Assembly (NCBI GenBank): GCA_023245935.1
Contig: JAHFJM010000001.1
Coordinates: 434,001-498,000, forward strand
Reading direction: 5' to 3'
Source: Candidatus Peribacteria bacterium
Lineage (GTDB): Bacteria; Patescibacteriota; Gracilibacteria; Peribacterales; Peribacteraceae
Length of the DNA stretch: 64,000 bases
A model generated the notes under the pieces. That model was given only the letters and a program-made list of their open reading frames with translations. It did not search any database and was not told where the DNA came from. Position 1 is the first letter of the stretch; the number at the start of each line of letters is the position of its first letter. Below are positions 35,386-43,691 of this stretch, one piece after another. The translations under genes and the position numbers were made by a program.

Positions 35386-35427
35386 GGAAATTGTCTCCGG
35401 AAGAAATAATTTGTCGGCAGCGTACAC

Positions 35428-37041
35428 TCACCGCACTGCTTCGTCTAATTGCCACAGACTCCATCCGTTGCCTTTCTTCACTGCAGAGAAGAATCGCATC
35501 TTCGCTCCGAAGTCCGGACGCAGACGCTCGTTCCAGAGGAGGAAATGAACGTCGTATTTTTTGAGAAATTGAAGCGGCGACATGAGCACCGGATTGCAGT
35601 ACGAAGTGAATTCGATTTTCTTCGCAGCGATCAGCTCTTCCTGTTTTGTCTCGACGACTTCGGAAGCAAGCCACTGCAGATCGGGACCACTTTTTGAAAA
35701 TGCTTCCGAGAGACAGTACCGCTCGACGTATTCGCGGTCGCTCACGAGCATGTGCTTCACGTACGCAGTGAAGACGACGTCATCGTCCGTCCACGAGGTG
35801 ACCATATGGGATGAGACCTTGTCACTGAGAACGGTATTTCTGTGTCCATCGTCAAGGATCTCGATTGCAGGACGCAGATGCGCGATGTCACGGACGTAGT
35901 AATTTCCGGCGAATACCGACCACACCGAGCGGAAATCCCACAGTCCGAGGATCAGAAAAATACCGGCAAGCCCCGTGACGATGCGAGCGCGTGGAAGCGA
36001 GGGGATCGACCATGCCCAGACACCGACCATGAGAGAAGACAGACAGACGAAAGGGTAGAAGTGACTGGAGAAACTGAAGATGATGCCATGGATCAGGTTC
36101 TGATACATCGCGGTTGCGATGCCGAGGATTGCTGCGAGAGGCAGGAGCCAACGCTCGATATCGTGCTTCGTTTTCCGTGCAAGAATGATCGAAGAAAAAA
36201 CAAGGAGTCCGAGGAGAATCGCACGCGGAACCGACTCGATGCCGCGCGAGTGAATGATGGTGCTCCGGAATGCTGTTTCGGTGAAGATGCCTCCGCTGTG
36301 GAAGGACGAGAGAAGGTCGATGAAGAACGGGAATGAGACAATGCCGGCGATGATGCCGCTTACGAGCAATGCTTTCGTTCGTTTGGTTTTGAGAGGCGAC
36401 GGGGGAGAGCAGACACAGTGCAGAATCAGAAGCCATCCAAACAAGCTCCAGATGTACGTCCAGCTCCAGAAGTAGACCGACGGAAGTGCGCCAAGCAGGA
36501 TGCCGGTGAGCATCGTTGACCACACGTTCGGTCGTTGCCAGTTTTTCCAGAGGAGAAGAATCGTCGCGATCGAGATCGGAAGCGAGAGTGACATGTTGAC
36601 TGGTTTCTGCAGCGCACTCAGGAATACCGTGACGTAGAGCAGCGAGCCGAATAACGCCGTACTCCACGGAACAAATGACCGAAGCAGGTTCAGAAGGAGT
36701 AGGAATATCCACGGTGTCAGGAGTACTGTCAGCAGAAACATCACTTGCGGCGCCTTGAGTGTCGTCCACGAGAATGCCGTGCCGACGATCAGCTCGACGA
36801 GTGCGGGTGCGCTGCCATCCACCGGAGGATGACCGCCCGTGACACCGTTTCGGACTTCACTCGTTCTTCGGAGGAGTGCCGCTTTGACACGCGCAAGGTA
36901 GTGACCGTCATCGGTCGTGGTGATTTTCATCAGTTCCGGCTCGGTTGCTCGCAGCGAGAAGAGAACGTGCGGAAGACTGAACGAAAGACCGAGCACGAAA
37001 ACGACGAAGAGGTGAATGAAAGTTCGGGTGCGTTCAGTCAT
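35428..37041 (-). CDS. Large GT-C-like membrane protein with C-terminal soluble domain
   Basis: 537 aa from ATG 37041. Similar plan to 32852: N-terminal helix, periplasmic TTDDGHYLARVKAAL, about eleven helices, FSSHFYPFVCLSSLMVG, then a soluble domain (TVLSDKVSSHMVTSWTDDDVVFTAYVKHMLVSDREYVERYC). The two are clear paralogues. TACACT (37048-37053, minus) ends 6 bases before the ATG and is shared in a palindrome with the divergent gene at 37069. Likely a polyprenyl-P-sugar-dependent transferase; substrate unknown. Confidence 0.65.
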   Translation of the reverse strand: MTERTRTFIHLFVVFVLGLSFSLPHVLFSLRATEPELMKITTTDDGHYLARVKAALLRRTSEVRNGVTGGHPPVDGSAPALVELIVGTAFSWTTLKAPQVMFLLTVLLTPWIFLLLLNLLRSFVPWSTALFGSLLYVTVFLSALQKPVNMSLSLPISIATILLLWKNWQRPNVWSTMLTGILLGALPSVYFWSWTYIWSLFGWLLILHCVCSPPSPLKTKRTKALLVSGIIAGIVSFPFFIDLLSSFHSGGIFTETAFRSTIIHSRGIESVPRAILLGLLVFSSIILARKTKHDIERWLLPLAAILGIATAMYQNLIHGIIFSFSSHFYPFVCLSSLMVGVWAWSIPSLPRARIVTGLAGIFLILGLWDFRSVWSVFAGNYYVRDIAHLRPAIEILDDGHRNTVLSDKVSSHMVTSWTDDDVVFTAYVKHMLVSDREYVERYCLSEAFSKSGPDLQWLASEVVETKQEELIAAKKIEFTSYCNPVLMSPLQFLKKYDVHFLLWNERLRPDFGAKMRFFSAVKKGNGWSLWQLDEAVR

Positions 37042-37047
37042 GAGAAG

Positions 37048-37057
37048 AGTGTACACT
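37048..37057. promoter_or_regulatory. Palindromic bidirectional -10 element
   Basis: The perfect palindrome AGTGTACACT supplies TACACT on both strands. The minus copy ends 6 bases before ATG 37041 and the plus copy 11 bases before ATG 37069. Both transcripts would be nearly leaderless. Confidence 0.6.
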
Positions 37058-37068
37058 TCTCTTCGCTT

Positions 37069-37806
37069 ATGCTGCACGGAAAACGCATCATCGTTGTCAT
37101 GCCTGCGTTCAACGCGGGGAAAACGCTCCACGATACATACAAGGATGTCCCGAAGGATATCGTGGACGAAGTGATTTTGGTCGATGATTGCAGCAGAGAC
37201 GACACCGCGGCGAAAGCGCACGCACTCGGGATCACGACGATCGTCCATGACCGGAATCGCGGTTACGGCGGCAATCAGAAGACGTGCTACAAGACCGCAC
37301 TGGATAAGGGAGCGGACGTCGTGGTCATGCTCCATCCGGACTATCAGTACGATCCGCATCTGATTCTTGCGATGTCTTCGATGATCATCGACGGACCCTA
37401 CGATGCCATCGTCGCTTCGCGCATTCTCGGCGGTCATGCGCTCCTCGGGGGGATGCCTTTCTGGAAGTACGTGAGCAATCGCTTCCTTACGCTCACGCAG
37501 AATTTCCTCCTCGGTGCCAAGCTTTCCGAGTACCACAGCGGCTACAGGGCATACTCGCGTGAAGTCCTGCAGTCCATTCCGTATCAGAACAATTCAGAAG
37601 ATTTCATCTTCGACAATCAAATTCTTGCGCAGATTCTTTGGAAGAATTTCCTGCTTGGCGAAGTCTCGTGTCCGACGAAGTATTTCAGCGAAGCATCGTC
37701 GATCAATTTTCTTCGATCGGTACGGTATGGTTTTGGAGTGCTTGGGGTCTCGGTTCTCTACCGGCTCGCGAAGTGGAAACTGCATCAATCCTCATTGTTC
37801 AGATAA
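37069..37806 (+). CDS. GT2 polyprenyl-phosphate sugar synthase-like
   Basis: 245 aa from ATG 37069. GT-A motifs IIVVMPAFNAGKTLHDTY, VILVDDCSRDDTA, NRGYGGNQKTC, VVMLHPDYQYDP (metal site), VASRILGG and YHSGYRAYSREVL place it with undecaprenyl/dolichol-phosphate sugar synthases. It ends in a short amphipathic tail. The GT-C gene at 37810 begins 3 bases after its stop, a natural donor-maker/transferase pair. Upstream in-frame sequence is antisense to the divergent gene and is excluded. Confidence 0.83.
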   Translation: MLHGKRIIVVMPAFNAGKTLHDTYKDVPKDIVDEVILVDDCSRDDTAAKAHALGITTIVHDRNRGYGGNQKTCYKTALDKGADVVVMLHPDYQYDPHLILAMSSMIIDGPYDAIVASRILGGHALLGGMPFWKYVSNRFLTLTQNFLLGAKLSEYHSGYRAYSREVLQSIPYQNNSEDFIFDNQILAQILWKNFLLGEVSCPTKYFSEASSINFLRSVRYGFGVLGVSVLYRLAKWKLHQSSLFR

Positions 37807-37809
37807 AGA

Positions 37810-39504
37810 ATGTTCATGCACGCGCTGCACTCCTCCGTCGGTCGCACTGAAAACGTTCGACGTACCGTCGTCGGACTCTGCGTAGCCGCCGCATTCACGC
37901 TTCTTCTGAATGCAGTGTCGCTTCGTTCGCTCGCTCACGGACGACTGACGATCACGGAACTCGGGCTCGACAACATCAGTGCCGATGAAGCGCACTATTT
38001 CGCGATGATCAAAGATGCGTCCGAAGGCTCACTCAATCTGGGAAACACATCACTCAAGGAACATCGTTCCGATCCGAACGTCTCGACATTCGCTCCACTT
38101 TTGCAAGGATCGTTGATGCGTTTCTTCGGGCTCAGACTCGAGAGTGTGATTTTCCTCGGAGACATTCTCTTTCCGTTTCTCGGAGCGTTTATTCTCTTCA
38201 GTATTCTCTCTGCTTTCAGGTTTCCGATTGTCGATGCCGCACTCATAACCCTCTTCTCGCTGTCTTCGGTCGCGTGGCAACGGAGCGTGAATCCGCAGAT
38301 CAGCGTTCCTCTACTGCTTCTCTGTATCGGTTTATTTCTCCTCTCGTTTCGAGCGTCGAAAAGACAATTGCTGCTGCAGGGACTGCTCACAGCACTGCTC
38401 GTGTTCGTTCATGTGCTCTACGCCGAATTTTTGATCGCGTCGGAGCTGGTTCTTCTCGGGTTGCGACTCCTCTTTATTCCGAAAAATAGACGGTCGGTTT
38501 TCCAGCGTTCGATGCTGACATTATTTCCGCCTCTCGTTGCGTGCGGCATCAAGATACTCATCACCGGCTCGATGCCGCCCGGTATTTCCGTCGATACGTA
38601 CCGGAGACTCGGTGCGATCCCGAGCCATTTGCCTGCCGCACCGATGATGCAGCTCACGATTTTTGCCACGATTGCTCTCTTCCTTCTGCTCCGAAAAAAA
38701 AGACTGTGCGGAGTCTCTCCGATCTTCGACGGGATTTCACTTCTTCTTTTTGGCGGTTTGCTCTGTCTGAATCAGTCGGTTGTCTCCGGATTCGATCTCG
38801 TCTTCGGGCTCTACTTCGCCGTTCCGATTGTGATTTTGCTTCGGATGATGTGGCTGGCACTCCTCCTCGCGTTCACTCCGGCGCCTCTCCTGCTGCGAAG
38901 AGTACTGGCTGCGCTTCTTGTGATATTCGCTCTTCTTCTTTCGCTTCCGGGTCTCGGCAATCGGTCTTCGCGGAATGATTCGTACGATGCACTGATCGCT
39001 TCACTCGTTTCGGAGCCGAAAACGGAAGAGGTGATTCTGGCACCGATCGAGATTTCCAATTTGATTCCCGTTCTCACCTCGCACTTCGTCGTGTTCAATC
39101 AGTACGCGCATTTCGAACCTGCTCTGGATTCCGAACTCACCGATCGTTTCCTGCTCGAGAAATCGCTCTTCCCGATCGTTCGCGAAGACAAGGATCCGCT
39201 CTTCAGTTGGGTCTTCGGTTTGTACGCAGGCAATCTCGCAGCAAGAACAAAAACCGCATGCCGCTTCGAAGCATTCTTCACTCACGAAAATTGCAGCAGA
39301 GATCCGCGCTCGTTCATCATTCATCAGGATCTCTTGCAACGTCTCGAAGCCGGAACGGTGGATCGACGAACGATGCTGAAAAAATTTCAGGTCGATCTGA
39401 TTATCAGTGAGAACAAGCTGCCATCGGATATTCGTTCGCTCTGTCCGCTCACAAAAACAGTCGGATCGTATCGCATCTACCGGTGTGGTACCCTTTCCCC
39501 ATGA
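37810..39504 (+). CDS. Large GT-C-like membrane protein with C-terminal soluble domain
   Basis: 564 aa (ATG 37816 is an alternative). About eleven predicted helices. The first periplasmic loop has DNISADEAHYFAMIKDAS, the acidic-x-x-YF equivalent of its paralogues. The soluble tail contains ILAPIEISNLIPVLTSHFVVFNQYAHFEPALD. It directly follows a GT2 sugar-lipid synthase and its stop overlaps the next epimerase start (ATGA). Probable extracytoplasmic glycosyltransferase in a coupled operon. Confidence 0.65.
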   Translation: MFMHALHSSVGRTENVRRTVVGLCVAAAFTLLLNAVSLRSLAHGRLTITELGLDNISADEAHYFAMIKDASEGSLNLGNTSLKEHRSDPNVSTFAPLLQGSLMRFFGLRLESVIFLGDILFPFLGAFILFSILSAFRFPIVDAALITLFSLSSVAWQRSVNPQISVPLLLLCIGLFLLSFRASKRQLLLQGLLTALLVFVHVLYAEFLIASELVLLGLRLLFIPKNRRSVFQRSMLTLFPPLVACGIKILITGSMPPGISVDTYRRLGAIPSHLPAAPMMQLTIFATIALFLLLRKKRLCGVSPIFDGISLLLFGGLLCLNQSVVSGFDLVFGLYFAVPIVILLRMMWLALLLAFTPAPLLLRRVLAALLVIFALLLSLPGLGNRSSRNDSYDALIASLVSEPKTEEVILAPIEISNLIPVLTSHFVVFNQYAHFEPALDSELTDRFLLEKSLFPIVREDKDPLFSWVFGLYAGNLAARTKTACRFEAFFTHENCSRDPRSFIIHQDLLQRLEAGTVDRRTMLKKFQVDLIISENKLPSDIRSLCPLTKTVGSYRIYRCGTLSP

Positions 39505-40430
39505 TCAACTGGAAAGATAAGCGCGTTGTCGTCACCGGCGGAACGGGATTCGTCGGCAGTGTATTGGTCGAATCTCTGCTTGATCGTGGTGCGATCGTGC
39601 GCGTTCCCATCCGCAGCGAGAACTACCGTTCACTCTCGAAGCTCCGCGCAAAAATCGAGTGGGTGGAGGGCGATCTTCGCGATGAAGAGTACTGCAGGAA
39701 GCTGATTATGGGAGTCGACCATGTCTTCCACATCGCCTCGCATCGGAGGAATGTCGAGTTCCATCACGATCACAGTGCGGATGTTCTTGTCTCGAACATC
39801 GAGATGTCTCTGGCTCTTCTCAAGGCACTTAAAGACTATCCTCACGCCGGCGTGACGCTCTTCAGTTCCGCCAATATTCCGCCGGAGATCGACGTCATTC
39901 GTCTCGCGCAGGAGTCGTCGACGGACGGATACGTTCTCGGCAAGGCGCTGTCGGAAGCACTGTGGTTGATCTCTTCACGGCAGTATGGTTTTCCTCTGCT
40001 CGTGGTTCGACCGGTCGGTGCGTACGGAGAACGCGATACGTTCTCGGAGGATGGAAATGTCATCCCATCGCTCATGGTCAAAGCCGAGAAAGATCCGACG
40101 CTCATCGTGTGGGGTACGGGCGCGCAGGAACGTGTGTTTCTCTACGCTCCTGATCTCGTTGCCGCCGTTCTTCGTCTCATGGACGAGAATGCATCCGGCA
40201 TTCAGTACGTCTTGCCATCCGAAGTCGTCACGGTGTCGAAGCTCGCGACGATGATCCGGAATCTCGTGAAGCCGGACCTTGCAATCGTCTTCGACCCGAC
40301 TCGACCGGAGGGAAAGCGCACGATTCCCGCTCTTCCGATGCACGAGTGCCTCAGGAAGTTTCCGTGGACACCGCTTTCCGAGGGATTGAAGAAGACCTAT
40401 GAAGGGTGGAAGGCAAAAAGCAAGTCTTAG
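39501..40430 (+). CDS. NAD-dependent epimerase/reductase, GDP-fucose synthase-like
   Basis: 309 aa from ATG 39501, overlapping the previous stop (ATGA). VVVTGGTGFVGSVLVESL is the Rossmann loop; FSSANIPPE and DGYVLGKALSEAL carry Ser and YxxxK. Near the C-terminus FDPTRPEGKRTIPALP resembles the 'KPDGxxRK' segment of GDP-L-fucose synthase (WcaG) relatives. It probably epimerises or reduces an NDP-sugar used by this locus; no GDP-mannose dehydratase is visible here. Confidence 0.75.
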   Translation: MINWKDKRVVVTGGTGFVGSVLVESLLDRGAIVRVPIRSENYRSLSKLRAKIEWVEGDLRDEEYCRKLIMGVDHVFHIASHRRNVEFHHDHSADVLVSNIEMSLALLKALKDYPHAGVTLFSSANIPPEIDVIRLAQESSTDGYVLGKALSEALWLISSRQYGFPLLVVRPVGAYGERDTFSEDGNVIPSLMVKAEKDPTLIVWGTGAQERVFLYAPDLVAAVLRLMDENASGIQYVLPSEVVTVSKLATMIRNLVKPDLAIVFDPTRPEGKRTIPALPMHECLRKFPWTPLSEGLKKTYEGWKAKSKS

Positions 40431-40433
40431 CGC

Positions 40434-40439
40434 TACAAT
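40434..40439 (+). promoter_or_regulatory. -10 box for the GtrA-like gene, leaderless spacing
   Basis: TACAAT ends 8 bases before GTG 40448, supporting that start. Confidence 0.45.
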
Positions 40440-40447
40440 CTTGTTCA

Positions 40448-40936
40448 GTGCAACTTCACTCACGCATTCGTCGGCATTTCAAACAGGCTTCCAAGTTCAT
40501 CCTCTGTGGGCTTATCGGAGCATTCATCGAGTTCTCCGTTCTCTACGTGCTCGTCGGCAGGATGCACATCAGCCCCGTCATTGCGTACGTCTTCTCAGGA
40601 GGGCTTCCCTCGCTCTTCGTGTTTCTGTTTAACCGGCACGTGACCTTTCGCGTATCCGATCAGAATACAAAGCAGCAGAGCAAGCGCTTCATTCTCGTCT
40701 ACTCGCTTACTTTCCTCCTGAGTTACTTCCTCTCCTCAACGTTCTATCTGCTCGGTGTTCACTTCGTTCTGCCTTTGCCGATTGCAAGCACGTACGCACT
40801 CTCCACTCTCGATATCACGTACGGCGCAAAAGTCCTCGCGATCGGTGTCACCGCGGTCGTCAATTACACGTTCTCACATTTGTTTATCTTCAAGAAAGAG
40901 CCGGTACCGATCGAGGCGGAGATTGCCGTATTTTAG
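40448..40936 (+). CDS. GtrA-like lipid-linked sugar flippase
   Basis: 162 aa from GTG 40448. Four predicted transmembrane helices with the GtrA/DPMS3 pattern: FILCGLIGAFIEFSVLYVLV, SGGLPSLFVFLFNRHVTF, a third helix pair and AIGVTAVVNYTFSHLFIFK. GtrA-like proteins are thought to move undecaprenyl-phosphate-linked sugars across the membrane. It sits after an epimerase and downstream of GT2/GT-C genes, as expected for a sugar-lipid export system. Confidence 0.82.
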   Translation: MQLHSRIRRHFKQASKFILCGLIGAFIEFSVLYVLVGRMHISPVIAYVFSGGLPSLFVFLFNRHVTFRVSDQNTKQQSKRFILVYSLTFLLSYFLSSTFYLLGVHFVLPLPIASTYALSTLDITYGAKVLAIGVTAVVNYTFSHLFIFKKEPVPIEAEIAVF

Positions 40937-40974
40937 GGAACGACCGTTCCCTGAACATGCTATCCTCTTCCCGC

Positions 40975-41070
40975 ATGTCCAAAAAAATTGCCATCATCGC
41001 CGGTGCCCTTCGACTACGCTCAGGGCACCTCGTTCTTCACTTCTCCTCAACGCAGACAAATGTCTTCTAA
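40975..41070 (+). pseudogene. Duplicated, truncated 5' end of the flavoenzyme gene with a palindrome
   Basis: ATG 40975 opens [11 protein letters not shown], nearly identical to the real start [11 protein letters not shown] 85 bases later. After 11 codons it runs into the palindrome GGTGCCC...GGGCACC (41001-41028), then stops after 31 codons. TATCCT (40961-40966) lies 8 bases before this upstream ATG. It looks like a stub from a tandem duplication or a repeat-associated rearrangement. Confidence 0.65.
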
Positions 41071-42760
41071 AATCGCGATCATCGCCGGTGCAGGTCCTGC
41101 AGGTTTAACCGCTGCATACGAACTTCTCAAACGCACGGACATTCATCCGATCGTCTGTGAGGCAACGGACGCAATCGGCGGTATTGCACAGACGTTTAAC
41201 TACAAAGGCAATCGCATCGACATCGGAGGGCACCGGTTCTTCAGCAAGAGTGATCGCGTCATGAAGTGGTGGTTCAACATTCTGCCGAGACAAGGCAAGC
41301 CCGCGGCGGATACGATCGAGAAGAAACATGAAATAGAGTACGTCGCAGAGGCAGTAGTGGAGTATTTGTGTGGGGCATGTATTCCGACACAGAAGGGATT
41401 AGGGTTAGGGATAGGGTTAGGAAATCAAAGTCCCAACCCTAACCCAAGTCCCCAACCCTCCTCCGTTCTTCGCATACCTGCACCAGATCCGGAGCAAGAA
41501 GACGACGTCATGCTTCAGCGACCGCGAGTGTCGCGCATTTTCTACCGTAAGAATTTCTTTCCGTATCCCATCGGTATCACGATCACGGTTGCGAAACGTC
41601 TTGGATTCTTCAACACCGCGCTCATCGGATGCTCGTATATCTGGCGACATGCGTTTCCGTTGAAAGACGAGACGTACCTCGATGCGTTCTACAAGAACCG
41701 CTTCGGCGATCGTCTGTACCACACGTTCTTCGAAGCCTACACCGAGAAAGTCTGGGGTGTGCCGTGCAGCCAGATTAGAGCTGATTGGGGCGCGCAGCGC
41801 GTGAAGGGACTCTCTCTCAAGCGCGCCGTGATTCACGCGGTGAAGGATCTCCTCAGCAGTGATTTCAAGAAGCAGCAGGAGCAGCGCGAGACCAGCCTCA
41901 TCACGCGGTTCTTCTACCCGAAGTTCGGTCCGGGGCAGATGTGGGAGAAAGTGACGCAGCAGATTCTGGCATGCGGCGCGGAGGTTCGGATGCATACGCG
42001 CGTTGTTGGCGTGCATATGAAAGATGGCAAGGTTTGGAGTGCGACGATCGAGAATACGACGACCGGTGAGACGGAGCAGATTGCCTGCGATTATTTTTTC
42101 TCGACGATGCCGATTAAGCATCTCTTCGGCATGATGCATCCGCGACCGGATGCGAGGGTCGTCGAAGTCGCCGAAGGATTGCAGTATCGTGACTTCCTGA
42201 CTGTCGGATTGCTCCTCAAAAAATTGCACGTGCAGGAGAAAGGCAAAAAACCGCAGAGTGATGTGCCGGACAACTGGATCTACATTCAGGAGGGAGGCGT
42301 GCGCGTCGGGCGCGTGCAGATCTTCAATAACTGGAGCCCGTACATGGTGACGGATCGCAAGAATACGATCTGGATCGGGCTCGAGTACTTCGTGAACGAA
42401 GGAGGGGATCTGTGGGTGATGGAAGACAAGAAATTGATCGAGCTTGGCATCAGTGAAATGGAGAAGATCGGCATGATTCGTCGTGAGGATGTGCTCGACG
42501 GCTGCGTGCTTCGCATGCCGAAGGCGTACCCCGCGTACATCGGCAGTTACACGCAGCTTCCGGTCGTTCGTGAGTATGTAGAGGGTATCCCGAATTTATT
42601 CCTGATCGGCAGGAACGGCATGCATCGGTACAACAATCAGGATCACAGCATGCTCACCGCGATGTTCGCGGTGGATAATATCGTCTCAGGTCGAACGGAC
42701 AAGTCGAACTTATGGGAGGTGAATCTTGATGACGAGTATCATGAGGAGAAGAAAAGATAA
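41060..42760 (+). CDS. FAD-dependent UDP-galactopyranose mutase-like oxidoreductase with low-complexity insertion
   Basis: 566 aa from ATG 41060. FAD loop [18 protein letters not shown], then [42 protein letters not shown] and late [20 protein letters not shown]. These match NAD(P)/FAD oxidoreductases related to Glf that recur in glycan loci; GGHRFF and EKVWG are Glf-like. Residues ~112-135 ([19 protein letters not shown]...) are encoded by a CCCTAACCC inverted repeat and have no counterpart in the family as I know it. A duplicate of the first 11 codons lies upstream. Confidence 0.75.
   Translation: MSSKIAIIAGAGPAGLTAAYELLKRTDIHPIVCEATDAIGGIAQTFNYKGNRIDIGGHRFFSKSDRVMKWWFNILPRQGKPAADTIEKKHEIEYVAEAVVEYLCGACIPTQKGLGLGIGLGNQSPNPNPSPQPSSVLRIPAPDPEQEDDVMLQRPRVSRIFYRKNFFPYPIGITITVAKRLGFFNTALIGCSYIWRHAFPLKDETYLDAFYKNRFGDRLYHTFFEAYTEKVWGVPCSQIRADWGAQRVKGLSLKRAVIHAVKDLLSSDFKKQQEQRETSLITRFFYPKFGPGQMWEKVTQQILACGAEVRMHTRVVGVHMKDGKVWSATIENTTTGETEQIACDYFFSTMPIKHLFGMMHPRPDARVVEVAEGLQYRDFLTVGLLLKKLHVQEKGKKPQSDVPDNWIYIQEGGVRVGRVQIFNNWSPYMVTDRKNTIWIGLEYFVNEGGDLWVMEDKKLIELGISEMEKIGMIRREDVLDGCVLRMPKAYPAYIGSYTQLPVVREYVEGIPNLFLIGRNGMHRYNNQDHSMLTAMFAVDNIVSGRTDKSNLWEVNLDDEYHEEKKR
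41396..41464. repeat. In-frame CCCTAACCC inverted repeat inside the flavoenzyme gene
   Basis: Left part AGGGTTAGGGATAGGGTTAGG, right part CCCAACCCTAACCC, separated by about 10 bases. It adds a Gly/Leu run followed by an Asn/Pro run without breaking the frame. Motif shared with 11702-11754. Confidence 0.8.
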
Positions 42761-42885
42761 AAGAAACCTCTGAAAAATGCAGACTACTTCGTCAACTGCG
42801 CTGAAATTTTTCTCGAAGTATACGAATACATCTCAAAAAAATTCAGCTTGTTTCCTCGCATTCTGCGATTTTTGAGAGGTTTCTT
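42761..42885. repeat. 125-base imperfect inverted repeat
   Basis: The arms 42761-42783 and 42862-42885 are complementary over ~23 bases (AAGAAACCTCT... / ...AGAGGTTTCTT) with one mismatch and one indel. Partly complementary inner segments (CTGAAATTTTT / AAAAAATTCAG) allow a long hairpin. Begins right at the flavoenzyme stop. MITE-like in shape, with no coding capacity. Confidence 0.8.
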
Positions 42886-42978
42886 CAGACATTTGTCTTG
42901 TCTTTTGAAGCGGATCATCTCATTCCCTGCCTCTTCTCACGCACGTCATTTCGCAGTATCCTGCTCCGGCTGCTCTTT

Positions 42979-43053
42979 GCGGGTGTCGTATAATGGCTAT
43001 TACCCCAGGTTTCCAACCTGGTGACGACGGTTCGATTCCGTTCACCCGCTCCA
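42979..43053 (+). tRNA. tRNA-Gly (anticodon TCC)
   Basis: 75 nt with full cloverleaf: acceptor GCGGGTG/CACCCGC, D-arm with ATAATGGC, anticodon arm CCAGG-TTTCCAA-CCTGG, T-arm ACGG-TTCGATT-CCGT, discriminator T and encoded CCA. Confidence 0.93.
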
Positions 43054-43146
43054 TTCTATCCAGTGCGTAGGCTGTCCGTCGTAAGAGAGCGCTAGTTCAG
43101 CAGAGGCTTGCTAATACCCTCAGCATTCATTTAAAATGCGACACTT

Positions 43147-43581
43147 ATGGTAAAACTTTACCCCGCTGATTTTGAAGACGACGACGTGGAAGATCCGGAT
43201 GGAACACGAGCAGTATTTTATCAATTTATTACAATAGCTGCGGGACTAATGAGAGACACTACAGATCACTCTCAAGATACAAGAAAGAATCAGTACAGCA
43301 TGACAATTGCCATTTCCAAAGACGTCACTGCTGAGATATTTGAAGCAAGTCTATATTTAAGCAGAGAAAAGCTTGTAAAATTCATAGAATTGGCGAATGA
43401 CTATTGTAATCTAACGCTTTTTGAAGCGGGAGCCAGAAAGGGTAAAACGCAGGGTGAAACAATCCTAATAAGAAACGAAGAAACTGATGTATATTCACAA
43501 GAGCAGCTATTAATTTCACAATTTGCTGTTTCACATATTAAAAAGATACTAATTGCCGCAAAGACGCTGGAGGATGAGTGA
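43147..43581 (+). CDS. AT-rich orphan gene next to tRNA-Gly
   Basis: 144 aa, soluble, no recognised motif. Its codons (ATA, AGA, TTA, AAT) are clearly AT-richer than those of all neighbours, which suggests recent transfer; tRNA genes are common insertion sites. Helical segments such as SREKLVKFIELANDYCNLTLFEAG and SQFAVSHIKKILIAAKTLEDE predict a compact helical protein. TAAAAT (43132-43137) ends 9 bases before the ATG. No flanking copy of the tRNA 3' end was found. Confidence 0.6.
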   Translation: MVKLYPADFEDDDVEDPDGTRAVFYQFITIAAGLMRDTTDHSQDTRKNQYSMTIAISKDVTAEIFEASLYLSREKLVKFIELANDYCNLTLFEAGARKGKTQGETILIRNEETDVYSQEQLLISQFAVSHIKKILIAAKTLEDE

Positions 43582-43655
43582 TACTTGTTAGCTACACCTT
43601 TTGTACTTCCCTCGTGTCCAACTTCATGGACCACGAACTCTACCGCTCCGAATAA

Positions 43656-43684
43656 TTGACAATAATAATATTATAGTTTATCAT
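43656..43684 (+). promoter_or_regulatory. Strong sigma70-type promoter, leaderless
   Basis: TTGACA (43656-43661), 17 bases, TATCAT (43679-43684), then 7 bases to ATG 43692. Confidence 0.65.
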
Positions 43685-43691
43685 ATCCATG

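Noticed and set aside
40988-41059. 24-residue N-terminal extension of the flavoenzyme
   Set aside because: The extension is encoded by the palindromic repeat region, and homology (FAD loop) starts at ATG 41060.
1-42760. Prophage or insertion sequence with transposase
   Set aside because: No transposase, integrase, capsid or lysis genes are visible; only non-coding repeats.
43613-43636. Hairpin CGTGTCC/GGACCACG as a terminator or tRNA remnant
   Set aside because: No T-run and no recognisable tRNA arms; significance cannot be supported.
43054-43691. Integrated element with attachment sites at tRNA-Gly
   Set aside because: No repeat of the tRNA 3' end, no integrase and only one or two small genes; kept only as a transfer candidate.
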